The translations under genes were made by a program, and so were the position numbers. This document shows positions 1 through 6,338 of a stretch of DNA of 8,990 bases, piece by piece. The stretch comes from Zwartia sp. (GTDB lineage: Bacteria; Pseudomonadota; Gammaproteobacteria; Burkholderiales; Burkholderiaceae_B), in the NCBI GenBank assembly GCA_030653405.1, contig JAURZO010000144.1:1-8990 (forward strand), given 5' to 3'. The notes under the pieces are model-generated. The model did not search any database. It had not been told where the DNA came from and saw nothing but the letters and a program-made list of their open reading frames with translations. The first letter of the stretch is position 1, and the number at the start of each line of letters is the position of its first letter.

Positions 1-611
1 GTCAGAATCTGGGCTTGAGTACGAATAGCCGGATGAGACGCCGCCGCCGCCATCGAAAATTGTCCAAGCACAATGGTCGAATATTGTGCGAGCCGATTCA
101 CCTGCTCAGCGATCAGTCGATCGTGCTGCGCCTGATCTTTGGCCAAGAGCGCGTCTAACGCGCCCTCCACCATATACGAGTCCACCTGCGCCTCCTGGCT
201 CCGCTCTTTTGCCATCTGAAAAAACTCGTCACGAAGCGTCTGCATCGATGGCCCAAACGTCGTCAACATCGCAGCGGTATCGCCACGCTCAAGGAGCTCC
301 TCGAACATGGCCTGGTTGGATGTCAGGATTGGAATCGATTGCCGTGTTTTCAAATGATTAATGGCCTCGCCAAAGGCCGAGCAGGTAAACAAAATACCGT
401 CAGCCCCCGCGTTGACACAATACTGACCCAGCTGGGCGAAACGCTCAATCATTCTGGGTGTCATCTTGCCATCGACCAGCATATCAACCGCCAAGGATTC
501 ATCGAGCAGATTGATGATGCTGGCTTCTGGCCATTGCTTCTTAAAGCTTGTGGAGGCTGGCGCCATCGACACGTCGACAGCGTGCACAAGAAAAATACGT
601 GGTGCAGTCAT
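1..611 (-). CDS. Asp/Glu/hydantoin racemase-superfamily enzyme, partial (C-terminus off the left edge)
   Basis: This frame is open for 203 codons from the ATG at 611-609 to the window edge, so the gene is cut and only its last part, probably a few residues to about 20, is missing. The protein starts MTAPRIFLVHAV and has no signal peptide, so it should be cytoplasmic. It fits the Asp/Glu/hydantoin racemase superfamily (PF01177-like). The first catalytic-cysteine motif is present as LFTCSAFGEA (Cys77), and SNQAMFEEL (about 98-106) matches the substrate-loop region. At the second half-site the protein reads LGQFSMA (182-188), with no cysteine. Members of this type may be racemases, decarboxylases or isomerases of small acids, and the substrate is unknown. 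Its ATG lies 5 bases after the stop of Bug receptor 1 with only a weak GGA as ribosome site, which suggests translational coupling at the end of the SDR-Bug-racemase operon. Confidence 0.82.
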   Translation of the reverse strand, partial: MTAPRIFLVHAVDVSMAPASTSFKKQWPEASIINLLDESLAVDMLVDGKMTPRMIERFAQLGQYCVNAGADGILFTCSAFGEAINHLKTRQSIPILTSNQAMFEELLERGDTAAMLTTFGPSMQTLRDEFFQMAKERSQEAQVDSYMVEGALDALLAKDQAQHDRLIAEQVNRLAQYSTIVLGQFSMAAAASHPAIRTQAQIL

Positions 612-616
612 GATGA

Positions 617-1591
617 TTATTCCGGCTGTATCCCTGCGTCCTTGACAACCTTGCCGGCTCTGGCAATTTCCTGATTGAGTAGCTCGGCAAGCTGCTTGGA
701 ATTACCAATCATCGGAGCCGCGCCAATCGAACGAATCTTGGCATCTGTCTCGGGATCTTTCAACACACTCTCAATTTCCCTGGACAAGCGATCGATAATT
801 GCCTGAGGTGTTTTAGCTGGCGCAAAAACACCGACCCAAGCACTGTACTCAAAGCCTGGCAATCCAAGCTCGGCGACCGTTGGTAAATCAGGTGCCTGTT
901 GGACACGCGTCAGACTCGTGACACCAATCGAACGGATCTTGTCAGCTTTGATATTGGGAACAGAAGTCGCCACCGGCTCACAGATCACCTGGATCTGTCC
1001 TCCGATCAGGTCATTGAGTGCCTGAGGCGAGCTTTTATAGCTGATCATTTTCAGATCAATACCTGCCATCGTCCGGAACATTTCCATACAAATTTTTGAA
1101 CCGACTGTCGCTGTTCCATAGTTCAGCTTGCCCGGATTCGCTTTGGCATAAGCAATGAACTCTTTCAGATTTTTAGCGGGCACGTTCGGGTTAATGACTA
1201 ACACGTTATAAAAGTCTTTTAACGCCATTGACACAGGCGCGAGGTCATTCACTGGATGAAAGGGCAAACTCTTACGCAAATGATAGTTTGCCGCCAGCGT
1301 TGTGCTGGAGCCCAACACGAGCGTATATCCATCAGGATCTGCCTTGGCACCCGCATTCACACCAATCACACCCTCCGCGCCCGGGCGGTTTTCTACGACG
1401 ACTTGCTGACCGAGACGTTGCGAAAGCTTGGCGGCCACCACGCGCGCGACGACATCGGTCGCACCACCCGCCCCCAAAGGCACGATCAGCTTAATCGCCT
1501 TGGATGGATAAGCATCCTGCGCGTATGAAACACCCACACACGCAAAGCTCGATATGACCAAGGTACAGATAGCTTTAAATATTCTTTTCAT
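617..1591 (-). CDS. Bug/TctC-family periplasmic tripartite tricarboxylate receptor 1
   Basis: A 324-residue extracytoplasmic solute-binding receptor of the Bug (TctC) family. A signal peptide (MKRIF, hydrophobic core, cut near SYA|QDA at residue 24) is followed by the YPSKAIKLIVP opening typical of mature Bug proteins. The ligand loop reads PLGAGGATD (38-46), a variant of the usual PFxPGGxxD, then ENRPGAEGVIG (67-77) and ADPDGYTL (84-91). Where relatives have YKG it has YKS (185-187), and the mature protein carries two cysteines, Cys168 and Cys204, near the binding cleft, so the ligand may differ from the norm. The ribosome site AGGAG lies 6 bases before the ATG. It sits 58 bases after the SDR gene and 5 bases before the racemase-like gene. 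No TctA/TctB membrane genes are in the window. Such orphan Bug receptors usually bind carboxylates or similar small molecules; the ligand here cannot be read. Confidence 0.93.
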   Translation of the reverse strand: MKRIFKAICTLVISSFACVGVSYAQDAYPSKAIKLIVPLGAGGATDVVARVVAAKLSQRLGQQVVVENRPGAEGVIGVNAGAKADPDGYTLVLGSSTTLAANYHLRKSLPFHPVNDLAPVSMALKDFYNVLVINPNVPAKNLKEFIAYAKANPGKLNYGTATVGSKICMEMFRTMAGIDLKMISYKSSPQALNDLIGGQIQVICEPVATSVPNIKADKIRSIGVTSLTRVQQAPDLPTVAELGLPGFEYSAWVGVFAPAKTPQAIIDRLSREIESVLKDPETDAKIRSIGAAPMIGNSKQLAELLNQEIARAGKVVKDAGIQPE

Positions 1592-1649
1592 GCTTGTCTC
1601 CTGATTGGATATGGACTCTTATGAGTTCTTTTATCGTAATAAAAATACA

Positions 1650-2423
1650 TCAGACAGTTGGCATTGCCCCGCCATCCAAGGGTAAAACAATACCATTGAT
1701 ATGTACGGCGAGTGGACTCGCCAGCCACGCAACCGCCTGTGCAACATCCTCAGGCGTACCCTGCCTCGACATAAAAACAGGGTTCGCGGAAGGGCTCGTG
1801 GCCAGCTGGGCTGCAAGCGCATCAAAGCGCGCTGAAACGATTGGGCCAGGCGCGATCGTATTGGCCCGAATCCCTTGATCCTTGTAGCGATCAGAGACCC
1901 CTTTGGTCAGCAGATTGACGGCTGCGTTCATGCTGCCTCCCGGCAAATGCGCCGGCGAAGGCAGCTTGCCTGCCTTGCCGGAAATATTAATGATCACGCC
2001 CCCGCCTGCTTTGAGCATCATTGGCAACACGGCGCGCATCGAACGCACATACACCATCAACTTATTTTGAAACGTCCGCTCCCAATCCGCGTCAGTCAAA
2101 TCCAGGAATTCACCGAAAGTCGAAGAGGCCGTTGAGTTGACCAGCAGATTCAATTTGCCCGACTGACGAAATATCTCTCGTGATGCGTGGGTGACCTCAT
2201 CGGTATTTGAGGCGTCCACCACGCGCACTCTGGCCTGCCCACCCGCTCTCGCGATCTTGTCTTGTAGTGCGTCAAGTTTTATTTTGTCGCGACCGCTTAA
2301 CCATACGGTGGCACCATGCGCGGCGAGCAGCTCTGCGACTGCGGAGCCAATCGCACCAGAGGCGCCCAGAACCCAAGCGCATTGACCAGCAAGACCAAAA
2401 TCGTGCGTTTTGGCAGGATTCAT
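1650..2423 (-). CDS. Divergent SDR-family protein lacking the catalytic tetrad (1)
   Basis: A 257-residue short-chain dehydrogenase/reductase fold protein. The cofactor loop is GASGAIG (20-26), and SGRD (43-46) with Arg45 suggests NADP(H). LVNSTA (94-99) replaces the usual NNAG, IAPGPI (190-195) matches the post-active-site loop, and LPLDGG closes the fold. Aligned with classical SDRs, the tetrad is gone: Asn to Lys121, Ser to Gly149, Tyr to Gly162, Lys to Asn166. NAAV (166-169) stands where YxxxKAA is usual. From memory, a divergent SDR group (PRK06125-like) shares this NAAL-type motif, so it may do another reaction or only bind nucleotide. I chose the ATG at 2423 because AGGAG lies 6 bases before it; the longer frame to 2462 has no such site and adds 13 unlikely residues. 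It is the first gene of the operon with Bug receptor 1. Confidence 0.88.
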   Translation of the reverse strand: MNPAKTHDFGLAGQCAWVLGASGAIGSAVAELLAAHGATVWLSGRDKIKLDALQDKIARAGGQARVRVVDASNTDEVTHASREIFRQSGKLNLLVNSTASSTFGEFLDLTDADWERTFQNKLMVYVRSMRAVLPMMLKAGGGVIINISGKAGKLPSPAHLPGGSMNAAVNLLTKGVSDRYKDQGIRANTIAPGPIVSARFDALAAQLATSPSANPVFMSRQGTPEDVAQAVAWLASPLAVHINGIVLPLDGGAMPTV

Positions 2424-2520
2424 CAAGCACTCCTGACGTTTGTCGTTGACAAGACAGCGCATACATCCGTGCGTTCGAATCCCTGATCACTGCACATATT
2501 TGGCCTCTCCAAGATGATGC

Positions 2521-2549
2521 ATACTTTCACAGCAGGTATCTGCTGTCAA
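2521..2549 (-). promoter_or_regulatory. Candidate sigma70 promoter for the SDR-Bug-racemase operon
   Basis: On the minus strand a perfect TTGACA (2549-2544) is followed after 17 bases by AAGTAT (2526-2521), directly preceded by TGA, which gives an extended -10 (TGnAAGTAT). The -10 hexamer is weak (3 of 6), so the call rests mainly on the perfect -35 and the TGn. The transcript would have a leader of roughly 90 bases before the SDR start at 2423. Confidence 0.42.
2529..2546. promoter_or_regulatory. Perfect 7-base inverted repeat, candidate operator
   Basis: ACAGCAG (2529-2535), a 4-base centre GTAT, and CTGCTGT (2540-2546) form a perfect inverted repeat. It fills most of the spacer of the candidate minus-strand promoter and overlaps its -35 box, which is where a repressor would bind. 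No regulator gene is in the window. It could also be a small hairpin, but no U-run follows, so it is not a terminator. Confidence 0.45.
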
Positions 2550-2609
2550 CAGTGCCAAACACTCCAAATAACTTGATATGAGTGTGAATCATTATCCAGT
2601 AAGATCGAG

Positions 2610-2624
2610 AGCGAAGCGAAGCGG
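2610..2624 (+). repeat. Short tandem repeat, three 5-base units
   Basis: AGCGA, AGCGA, AGCGG stand in a row in the leader of Bug receptor 2. The array is short enough to be chance. Confidence 0.3.
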
Positions 2625-2670
2625 TAATCAGCCGTCACAAAAATAAGCTCACACCAAATTGGAGACAAGT

Positions 2671-3651
2671 ATGAAATCAAAAGTATTGCTGAGTTGTTTT
2701 GGTTTGCTCATATCGACTTTAATTGGCATGCCATCTGTGCATGCACAAGCCGCCGCAGATCGTCCAATCAACGTCATCATTCCCTTCGCACCTGGCGGTG
2801 GGACAGACGTACTGGCGCGACGCGTCATGCCTAGAGTCGCTGAGAAACTCGGCACAACGACCGTCATTGAAAATAGGCCTGGTGCTTCGGGATCCATCGG
2901 TGCGCAGTTCGTGGCGCGCTCAGCACCAGACGGCAAAACGTTGCTAGTGGGTTCAGTGTCTGAAATCGGGATCAATCCGGGACTTTATCCGAAACTGCCC
3001 TATAACGTGGATCGTGATTTTGTCGGCGTTACCGCACTCGCGGCCGCTCCCATGGTGTTAGTGGTTCACCCTTCGTCTGAAGTGAAAAGCGTCGCGGATC
3101 TCATTCGTATCGCCAAAGCCAACCCCGGGAAAATTAATTTTGGTTCTGCAGGTGCAGGTAGTGGTGCGCACATGGCGGCAGAACTTTTTCTCTTCGAGAC
3201 TAAGGTCAAGCTGACACATGTGCCTTACAAAGGCACAGGGGCTGTGACTGCTGACATGCTGGGTCAACAGCGCGACATGGTCTTGTTTGCACCCCTGCCC
3301 GCCGTGGCTGGGATTGTGCGCTCAGGTCAGCTGAGTGCGATCGCACTCACAGGCAAAAAGCGCTCACCCGCCATGCCCGATGTCCCCACCTTCATCGAGG
3401 CAGGTGTGCCAGGATTTGACATGGACTACTGGTATGGCTTGGTCGCACCCGCTGGCACACCAGCAGATGTCAGAAACAAAATCCATCTTGCGACGCTTGA
3501 TGTGCTGAGCCAGCCGGCGATGATCGAGGATCTGTCCAAGCTCGGACTTGTGCCAACCATCACCACCGAAAAAGATTTCGCTGACTTCATTAAAGCCGAC
3601 ATGGCCAAATGGGCCCGCGTTGTCAAAGCGGCGGACCTCAAGCTGGATTAA
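2671..3651 (+). CDS. Bug/TctC-family periplasmic tripartite tricarboxylate receptor 2
   Basis: A 326-residue periplasmic Bug (TctC) receptor. The signal peptide runs to about VHA|QAA (cut after residue 25). The ligand loop is the classical PFAPGGGTD (38-46), followed by ENRPGASGSIG, SAPDGKTLL, a glycine-rich GSAGAGSGAH stretch and VPYKGTG, all hallmarks of the family. PGFDMDYWYGLVAPAGTP marks the C-terminal lobe. The start is the ATG at 2671, placed 6 bases after GGAG; an in-frame TTG at 2659 lies before that ribosome site and is unlikely. The gene stands alone on the plus strand, divergent from the SDR-Bug-racemase operon, and its stop is one base from the stop of the facing arylmalonate-decarboxylase-like gene. 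That neighbour suggests, but does not prove, that the ligand is a malonate- or maleate-like acid. Confidence 0.94.
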   Translation: MKSKVLLSCFGLLISTLIGMPSVHAQAAADRPINVIIPFAPGGGTDVLARRVMPRVAEKLGTTTVIENRPGASGSIGAQFVARSAPDGKTLLVGSVSEIGINPGLYPKLPYNVDRDFVGVTALAAAPMVLVVHPSSEVKSVADLIRIAKANPGKINFGSAGAGSGAHMAAELFLFETKVKLTHVPYKGTGAVTADMLGQQRDMVLFAPLPAVAGIVRSGQLSAIALTGKKRSPAMPDVPTFIEAGVPGFDMDYWYGLVAPAGTPADVRNKIHLATLDVLSQPAMIEDLSKLGLVPTITTEKDFADFIKADMAKWARVVKAADLKLD

Positions 3652-3652
3652 A

Positions 3653-4363
3653 TCAATTTGCCAAGAGTCGACCGTAGCCAGGAATGCGCCATTCTCCGCC
3701 CATGAGATTCATCATGGCCCAGATGGCGCAACTATTTGTACTGAGGACGGGTTTGCCCGTATCGCGCTCCAGTTTCTCGATGATCTCCATGGTCATCCAG
3801 TTACCGCAGGCAAGAAAGATCGCCTCGGCTTCTGGACGGTCGGCTTGACGTCCTAAATCGTAGGCTGTCTGCGCATCGAGATGCCCGACTTTGATGTTGT
3901 TGGTGATCCCCATGGCCATTTGGTTCAACACTCGCACCCCACTCGCCTCGATAAACTCAGAAACAATCTGGTTGGTGCCCTCGCCCCAAGGTGCTGCCAG
4001 TACGATTTTTTTGATCCCGAGCAACTCGAAGGCCTGAAGCATCGCTGTCGCGGCCGTCGTCGCTGGTTTACCGCAGGCTTTTTCAATCCGAGCGCAAACC
4101 TCGACGTCATAGCCTTTTCCAAACCGCGTCGAAGGCGCTGTCGCTGACAATACGGCGGCATCGACTTCGGCATCTTTGAGTTTTTCAGCTTCTGATTCGA
4201 GCTCGGCCACTATCTTGATTGTGGATTCAGGATCAATATTACGAAGGGTCAGTCGAGCACAATGCAACGACACGTAGTCAGGTAGCACCTCAGCAAACTC
4301 TGGCTCCTGCGTGGTGTTGGAAGAGGGTAGTAACAAGCCAAAACGTTTTGTCTTCTTTATCAT
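3653..4363 (-). CDS. Arylmalonate decarboxylase/maleate isomerase-like enzyme (Asp/Glu racemase superfamily)
   Basis: A 236-residue cytoplasmic protein (no signal peptide), close to the 240 residues of Bordetella bronchiseptica arylmalonate decarboxylase (AMDase). From memory of that sequence the C-terminal third matches well: FLACGNWMTM (183-192) with Cys186 at the AMDase Cys188 position, PVLSTNSCAIW (205-215), and the ending GG..IPGYGRLL beside AMDase GG..RPGYGRLF. Ala74-Thr75 occupies the AMDase Gly74-Thr75 site, where racemases have a cysteine, so only one catalytic cysteine remains. Differences are Pro13-Ser14 (AMDase Pro-Pro) and Trp126 where AMDase has the oxyanion-hole Tyr. The PSSNTTQEPE opening (13-22) recalls maleate isomerases. 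It may decarboxylate a substituted malonate or isomerise a maleate-like acid. The ATG follows AGGA by 6 bases. It is divergent from the second SDR-like gene and appears monocistronic. Confidence 0.85.
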   Translation of the reverse strand: MIKKTKRFGLLLPSSNTTQEPEFAEVLPDYVSLHCARLTLRNIDPESTIKIVAELESEAEKLKDAEVDAAVLSATAPSTRFGKGYDVEVCARIEKACGKPATTAATAMLQAFELLGIKKIVLAAPWGEGTNQIVSEFIEASGVRVLNQMAMGITNNIKVGHLDAQTAYDLGRQADRPEAEAIFLACGNWMTMEIIEKLERDTGKPVLSTNSCAIWAMMNLMGGEWRIPGYGRLLAN

Positions 4364-4436
4364 TTTGTTTCCTATAACGTTCGCAAATACAATCGTACTG
4401 TTTCACTAGACATCTTACATAACAAGAGAAGACATC
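4364..4436. promoter_or_regulatory. Short divergent intergenic region with both ribosome sites
   Basis: Only 73 bases separate the divergent starts of the AMDase-like and second SDR-like genes, so their control elements must overlap. On the minus strand AGGA lies 6 bases before the ATG. On the plus strand a weaker AAGAGAAG lies 5 bases before ATG 4437. I see no convincing -35/-10 pair; TATAAC at 4373-4378 lacks a matching -35. Confidence 0.4.
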
Positions 4437-5201
4437 ATGAATTCAGGTTTAAAAGGAAAAGTCGCATTGGTCACGGGCGGCTCAAAAGGCATTGGTTTTG
4501 CCATCGCACAAGCGCTCGCCGAACAAGGCTGCGCACTGCGTTTGGTCGCACGTGATATGACCTCTCTCGAGGAAGCACAACGCGCACTCAAAAAAGAATT
4601 CCCCGTCGAAGTCCTGATCCGGTCAGCGAACCTGTCTGTCCCGGGTAGCACGGATGAGGTAGCGATTGCTTTTCCAGAAACCGATATTCTGATTAACTCA
4701 GCAGGTGCAGTCGCGCGCGGCGGTCTGTTAGACATCGACCCGACAGGCTTTCGGGAAGGATTTGAAGGCAAGGTCATGTCCAGCATCATGCTCAGCCGCG
4801 CACTGTATCCGAATATGGTCGCCAGAAAATATGGTGTGATTATCAACATCATCGGTATCGCTGGAGAAAAACTCAATCCAAACTCGATCGGCACTTCGGT
4901 CGCCAATGCGGCACTGATTGCGTTTACAAAAGCATTCGGCGCACAAAGCGTCGATCATGGCGTACGCGTGCTTGGCATCAACCCGGGTTTGATCCATACG
5001 GGTCGCACAGACAATCTGCTACATCCCAAAACCGATGTTGATCGTCAAGCCTATGCCAAGGTCATGGCCAACCTGCCGTATGGTCGCATGGGTCATCCAA
5101 AAGAGGTCGCCGATCTCGCCGTGTTCTTTGCCTCGGATGCCGCGAAATACATCAGTGGCGATGTGCTCTCGGTTGATGCCGGAACACGCTTCAGAGCCTA
5201 G
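4437..5201 (+). CDS. Divergent SDR-family protein lacking the catalytic tetrad (2)
   Basis: A 254-residue SDR-fold protein. The cofactor loop is TGGSKGIG (13-20), VARD (37-40) with Arg39 suggests NADP(H), INSAG (86-90) is the usual NNAG region, INPGLIHTGR (181-190) the post-active-site loop, and LSVDAG ends the fold. The classical tetrad is absent: Asn to Lys112, Ser to Gly140, Tyr to Thr153, Lys to Asn157. The NAALIAFTKAFG stretch (157-168) closely resembles what I recall of the PRK06125 group of bacterial SDRs, so it belongs to that divergent branch and is not a recent wreck. The first SDR-like protein here shares the same replacements at three of the four sites (Lys, Gly, Asn) but is otherwise clearly different. 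It stands alone on the plus strand and converges on Bug receptor 3 across 49 bases. Function unknown; a ketone or enol chemistry without Tyr-Lys is possible. Confidence 0.9.
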   Translation: MNSGLKGKVALVTGGSKGIGFAIAQALAEQGCALRLVARDMTSLEEAQRALKKEFPVEVLIRSANLSVPGSTDEVAIAFPETDILINSAGAVARGGLLDIDPTGFREGFEGKVMSSIMLSRALYPNMVARKYGVIINIIGIAGEKLNPNSIGTSVANAALIAFTKAFGAQSVDHGVRVLGINPGLIHTGRTDNLLHPKTDVDRQAYAKVMANLPYGRMGHPKEVADLAVFFASDAAKYISGDVLSVDAGTRFRA

Positions 5202-5250
5202 TGCGCTAAAGGTGTTCCGTTACTCATCTGTCTGAGCACAACCAAGAATA

Positions 5251-6219
5251 TTACTGAGGCTGAATACCGATCTGCTTGACCAGATCGCCCCAAACCTTGT
5301 CTTCTTTTTCAAGGAATTTGGCGAACTGTTCAGGCGTATCCTTGCTGCTCTGCGCGCCGATATCAGCAATACGCTTGACCATCGCAGGTGAAGCCATCAC
5401 TTTCATGATTTCTGTGTTCAGGCGATCGACAATATTTTTAGGTGTGCCTGCGGGCAAGAACAAGGCATACCACTCATACAGCTCAAACCCGGGGAACCCG
5501 GATTCTGCAATCGTAGGGATATCGCTCAGAGCCTCTGGGCGCGTGGCGCCTGTCGTCGCAATCGGGCGAAGCTTGCCACTACGAACATGCGGAATGGTCG
5601 ATGTAGGGCTGTTGATCAACATCTGAATGTGGCCCGCTAACAAATCCGTCAAAGCCGGTCCACCCCCCTTATATCCAATCTCTGTCACATCAATCGCGGC
5701 GAGCTTCACCAGATACTGCATGGACAGTTGACCGGAAGTCAGGCCGCCTGGAGTGCCATACGCCAATGACCCGGGCTTCGCTTTCGCGAGCGCGACTAAC
5801 TCCTGAAGGTTTTTGGCCGGTACTGAGGGATTAACCGTCAAAATACCAGGCATCAACGCGAGCATGGCCAAAGGTGTGAAGTCCTTTTTTGAGTCATAGG
5901 GCAAGGACTTGGTGATGTAGGGATTGATCGAGTGTGCACTGATGAACAAACCAATCGTATAGCCGTCAGGCGCTGATCTTGCCACTTCCTGCGTCGCAAT
6001 TGTGCTGTTACCACCCGGCTTATTCATGACCAGCACTGGCTGTCCGAGCGCTTTGGATAAATCAGGCGCAATTGATCGCGCCAATACGTCTGAGGTGCCG
6101 CCTGGTGCAAATGTCACAATGATCCGGATGGGTTTGCTGGGCCAAGTATCGGCGACGGCTGCAGCGACCGGGATTAGTGTGGCGCATAGCGCAAAAGCGA
6201 GCGATTTAAGTTTACTCAT
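5251..6219 (-). CDS. Bug/TctC-family periplasmic tripartite tricarboxylate receptor 3
   Basis: A 322-residue periplasmic Bug (TctC) receptor. The signal peptide ends near AVA|DTW (after residue 23), followed by WPSKPIRIIVTF. The ligand loop is FAPGGTSD (37-44). NKPGGNSTIATQ replaces the usual NRPGAxGxIG, SAPDGYTIGL is standard, GYKGGGPAL and LAGHIQMLI mark the cleft, and PGFELYEWYALFLPAGTP the second lobe. GGAG lies 7 bases before the ATG. It is the last visible gene of the minus-strand operon, 119 bases after the acyl-CoA racemase/transferase gene, so it may also have its own promoter. The link to two beta-oxidation genes suggests its ligand is a carboxylic acid that is later handled as a CoA thioester (inference). 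No TctA/TctB genes are nearby. Confidence 0.93.
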   Translation of the reverse strand: MSKLKSLAFALCATLIPVAAAVADTWPSKPIRIIVTFAPGGTSDVLARSIAPDLSKALGQPVLVMNKPGGNSTIATQEVARSAPDGYTIGLFISAHSINPYITKSLPYDSKKDFTPLAMLALMPGILTVNPSVPAKNLQELVALAKAKPGSLAYGTPGGLTSGQLSMQYLVKLAAIDVTEIGYKGGGPALTDLLAGHIQMLINSPTSTIPHVRSGKLRPIATTGATRPEALSDIPTIAESGFPGFELYEWYALFLPAGTPKNIVDRLNTEIMKVMASPAMVKRIADIGAQSSKDTPEQFAKFLEKEDKVWGDLVKQIGIQPQ

Positions 6220-6338
6220 CGAATATCTCCAATTATTTTTTTACGTTCAAATCTAATTAAGTTTTAATGCCTAACGACTACTAAAGCTGCAACTGATGTA
6301 CAAACGCACACCTGCTCTAGAAACTCTCCACTCCATCT
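6220..6338. other. 119-base intergenic gap before Bug receptor 3
   Basis: AT-rich compared with the flanking genes, with no terminator-like hairpin followed by a U-run. On the minus strand only weak promoter boxes are visible (TTGCAG at 6292-6287 and CATTAA at 6269-6264, 17 bases apart, each 3 of 6). Transcription could read through from the upstream gene or start here. Confidence 0.3.

Larger units (their letters stand above)
2424..2670. promoter_or_regulatory. Divergent control region between the SDR-Bug operon and Bug receptor 2
   Basis: A 247-base gap between two divergent starts. It must hold promoters for both directions. I see a fair candidate for the minus direction (2521-2549) and an inverted repeat lying on it (2529-2546). 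For the plus direction TTGATA at 2573-2578 could be a -35 box, but no good -10 box lies at proper spacing. A 6-base inverted repeat (ACACTC 2559-2564, GAGTGT 2580-2585) flanks that spot. The leader before Bug receptor 2 contains a short run of three AGCGA-like units at 2610-2624. The Bug 2 ribosome site GGAG is at 2661-2664. Confidence 0.6.

Noticed and set aside
86..674. Plus-strand open frames at 86-361 and 339-674
   Set aside because: They lie opposite the partial racemase-superfamily gene, have low-complexity composition, and match no family; the minus-strand frame has clear motifs.
1615..1626. Small inverted repeat ACTC-TTAT-GAGT between SDR 1 and Bug 1
   Set aside because: Four-base arms are expected by chance and no function is suggested by position.
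2424..2462. Longer N-terminus for the first SDR-like protein (start at 2462)
   Set aside because: AGGAG lies 6 bases before the ATG at 2423, and the extra 13 residues precede a normal SDR start.
4728..4997. Minus-strand frame opposite the second SDR-like gene
   Set aside because: Shadow of a strongly supported gene, with no recognisable motif and no ribosome site.
5202..5250. Possible bidirectional terminator between the second SDR-like gene and Bug 3
   Set aside because: Only a 4-base stem (CTCA/TGAG) is visible, with no U-run.
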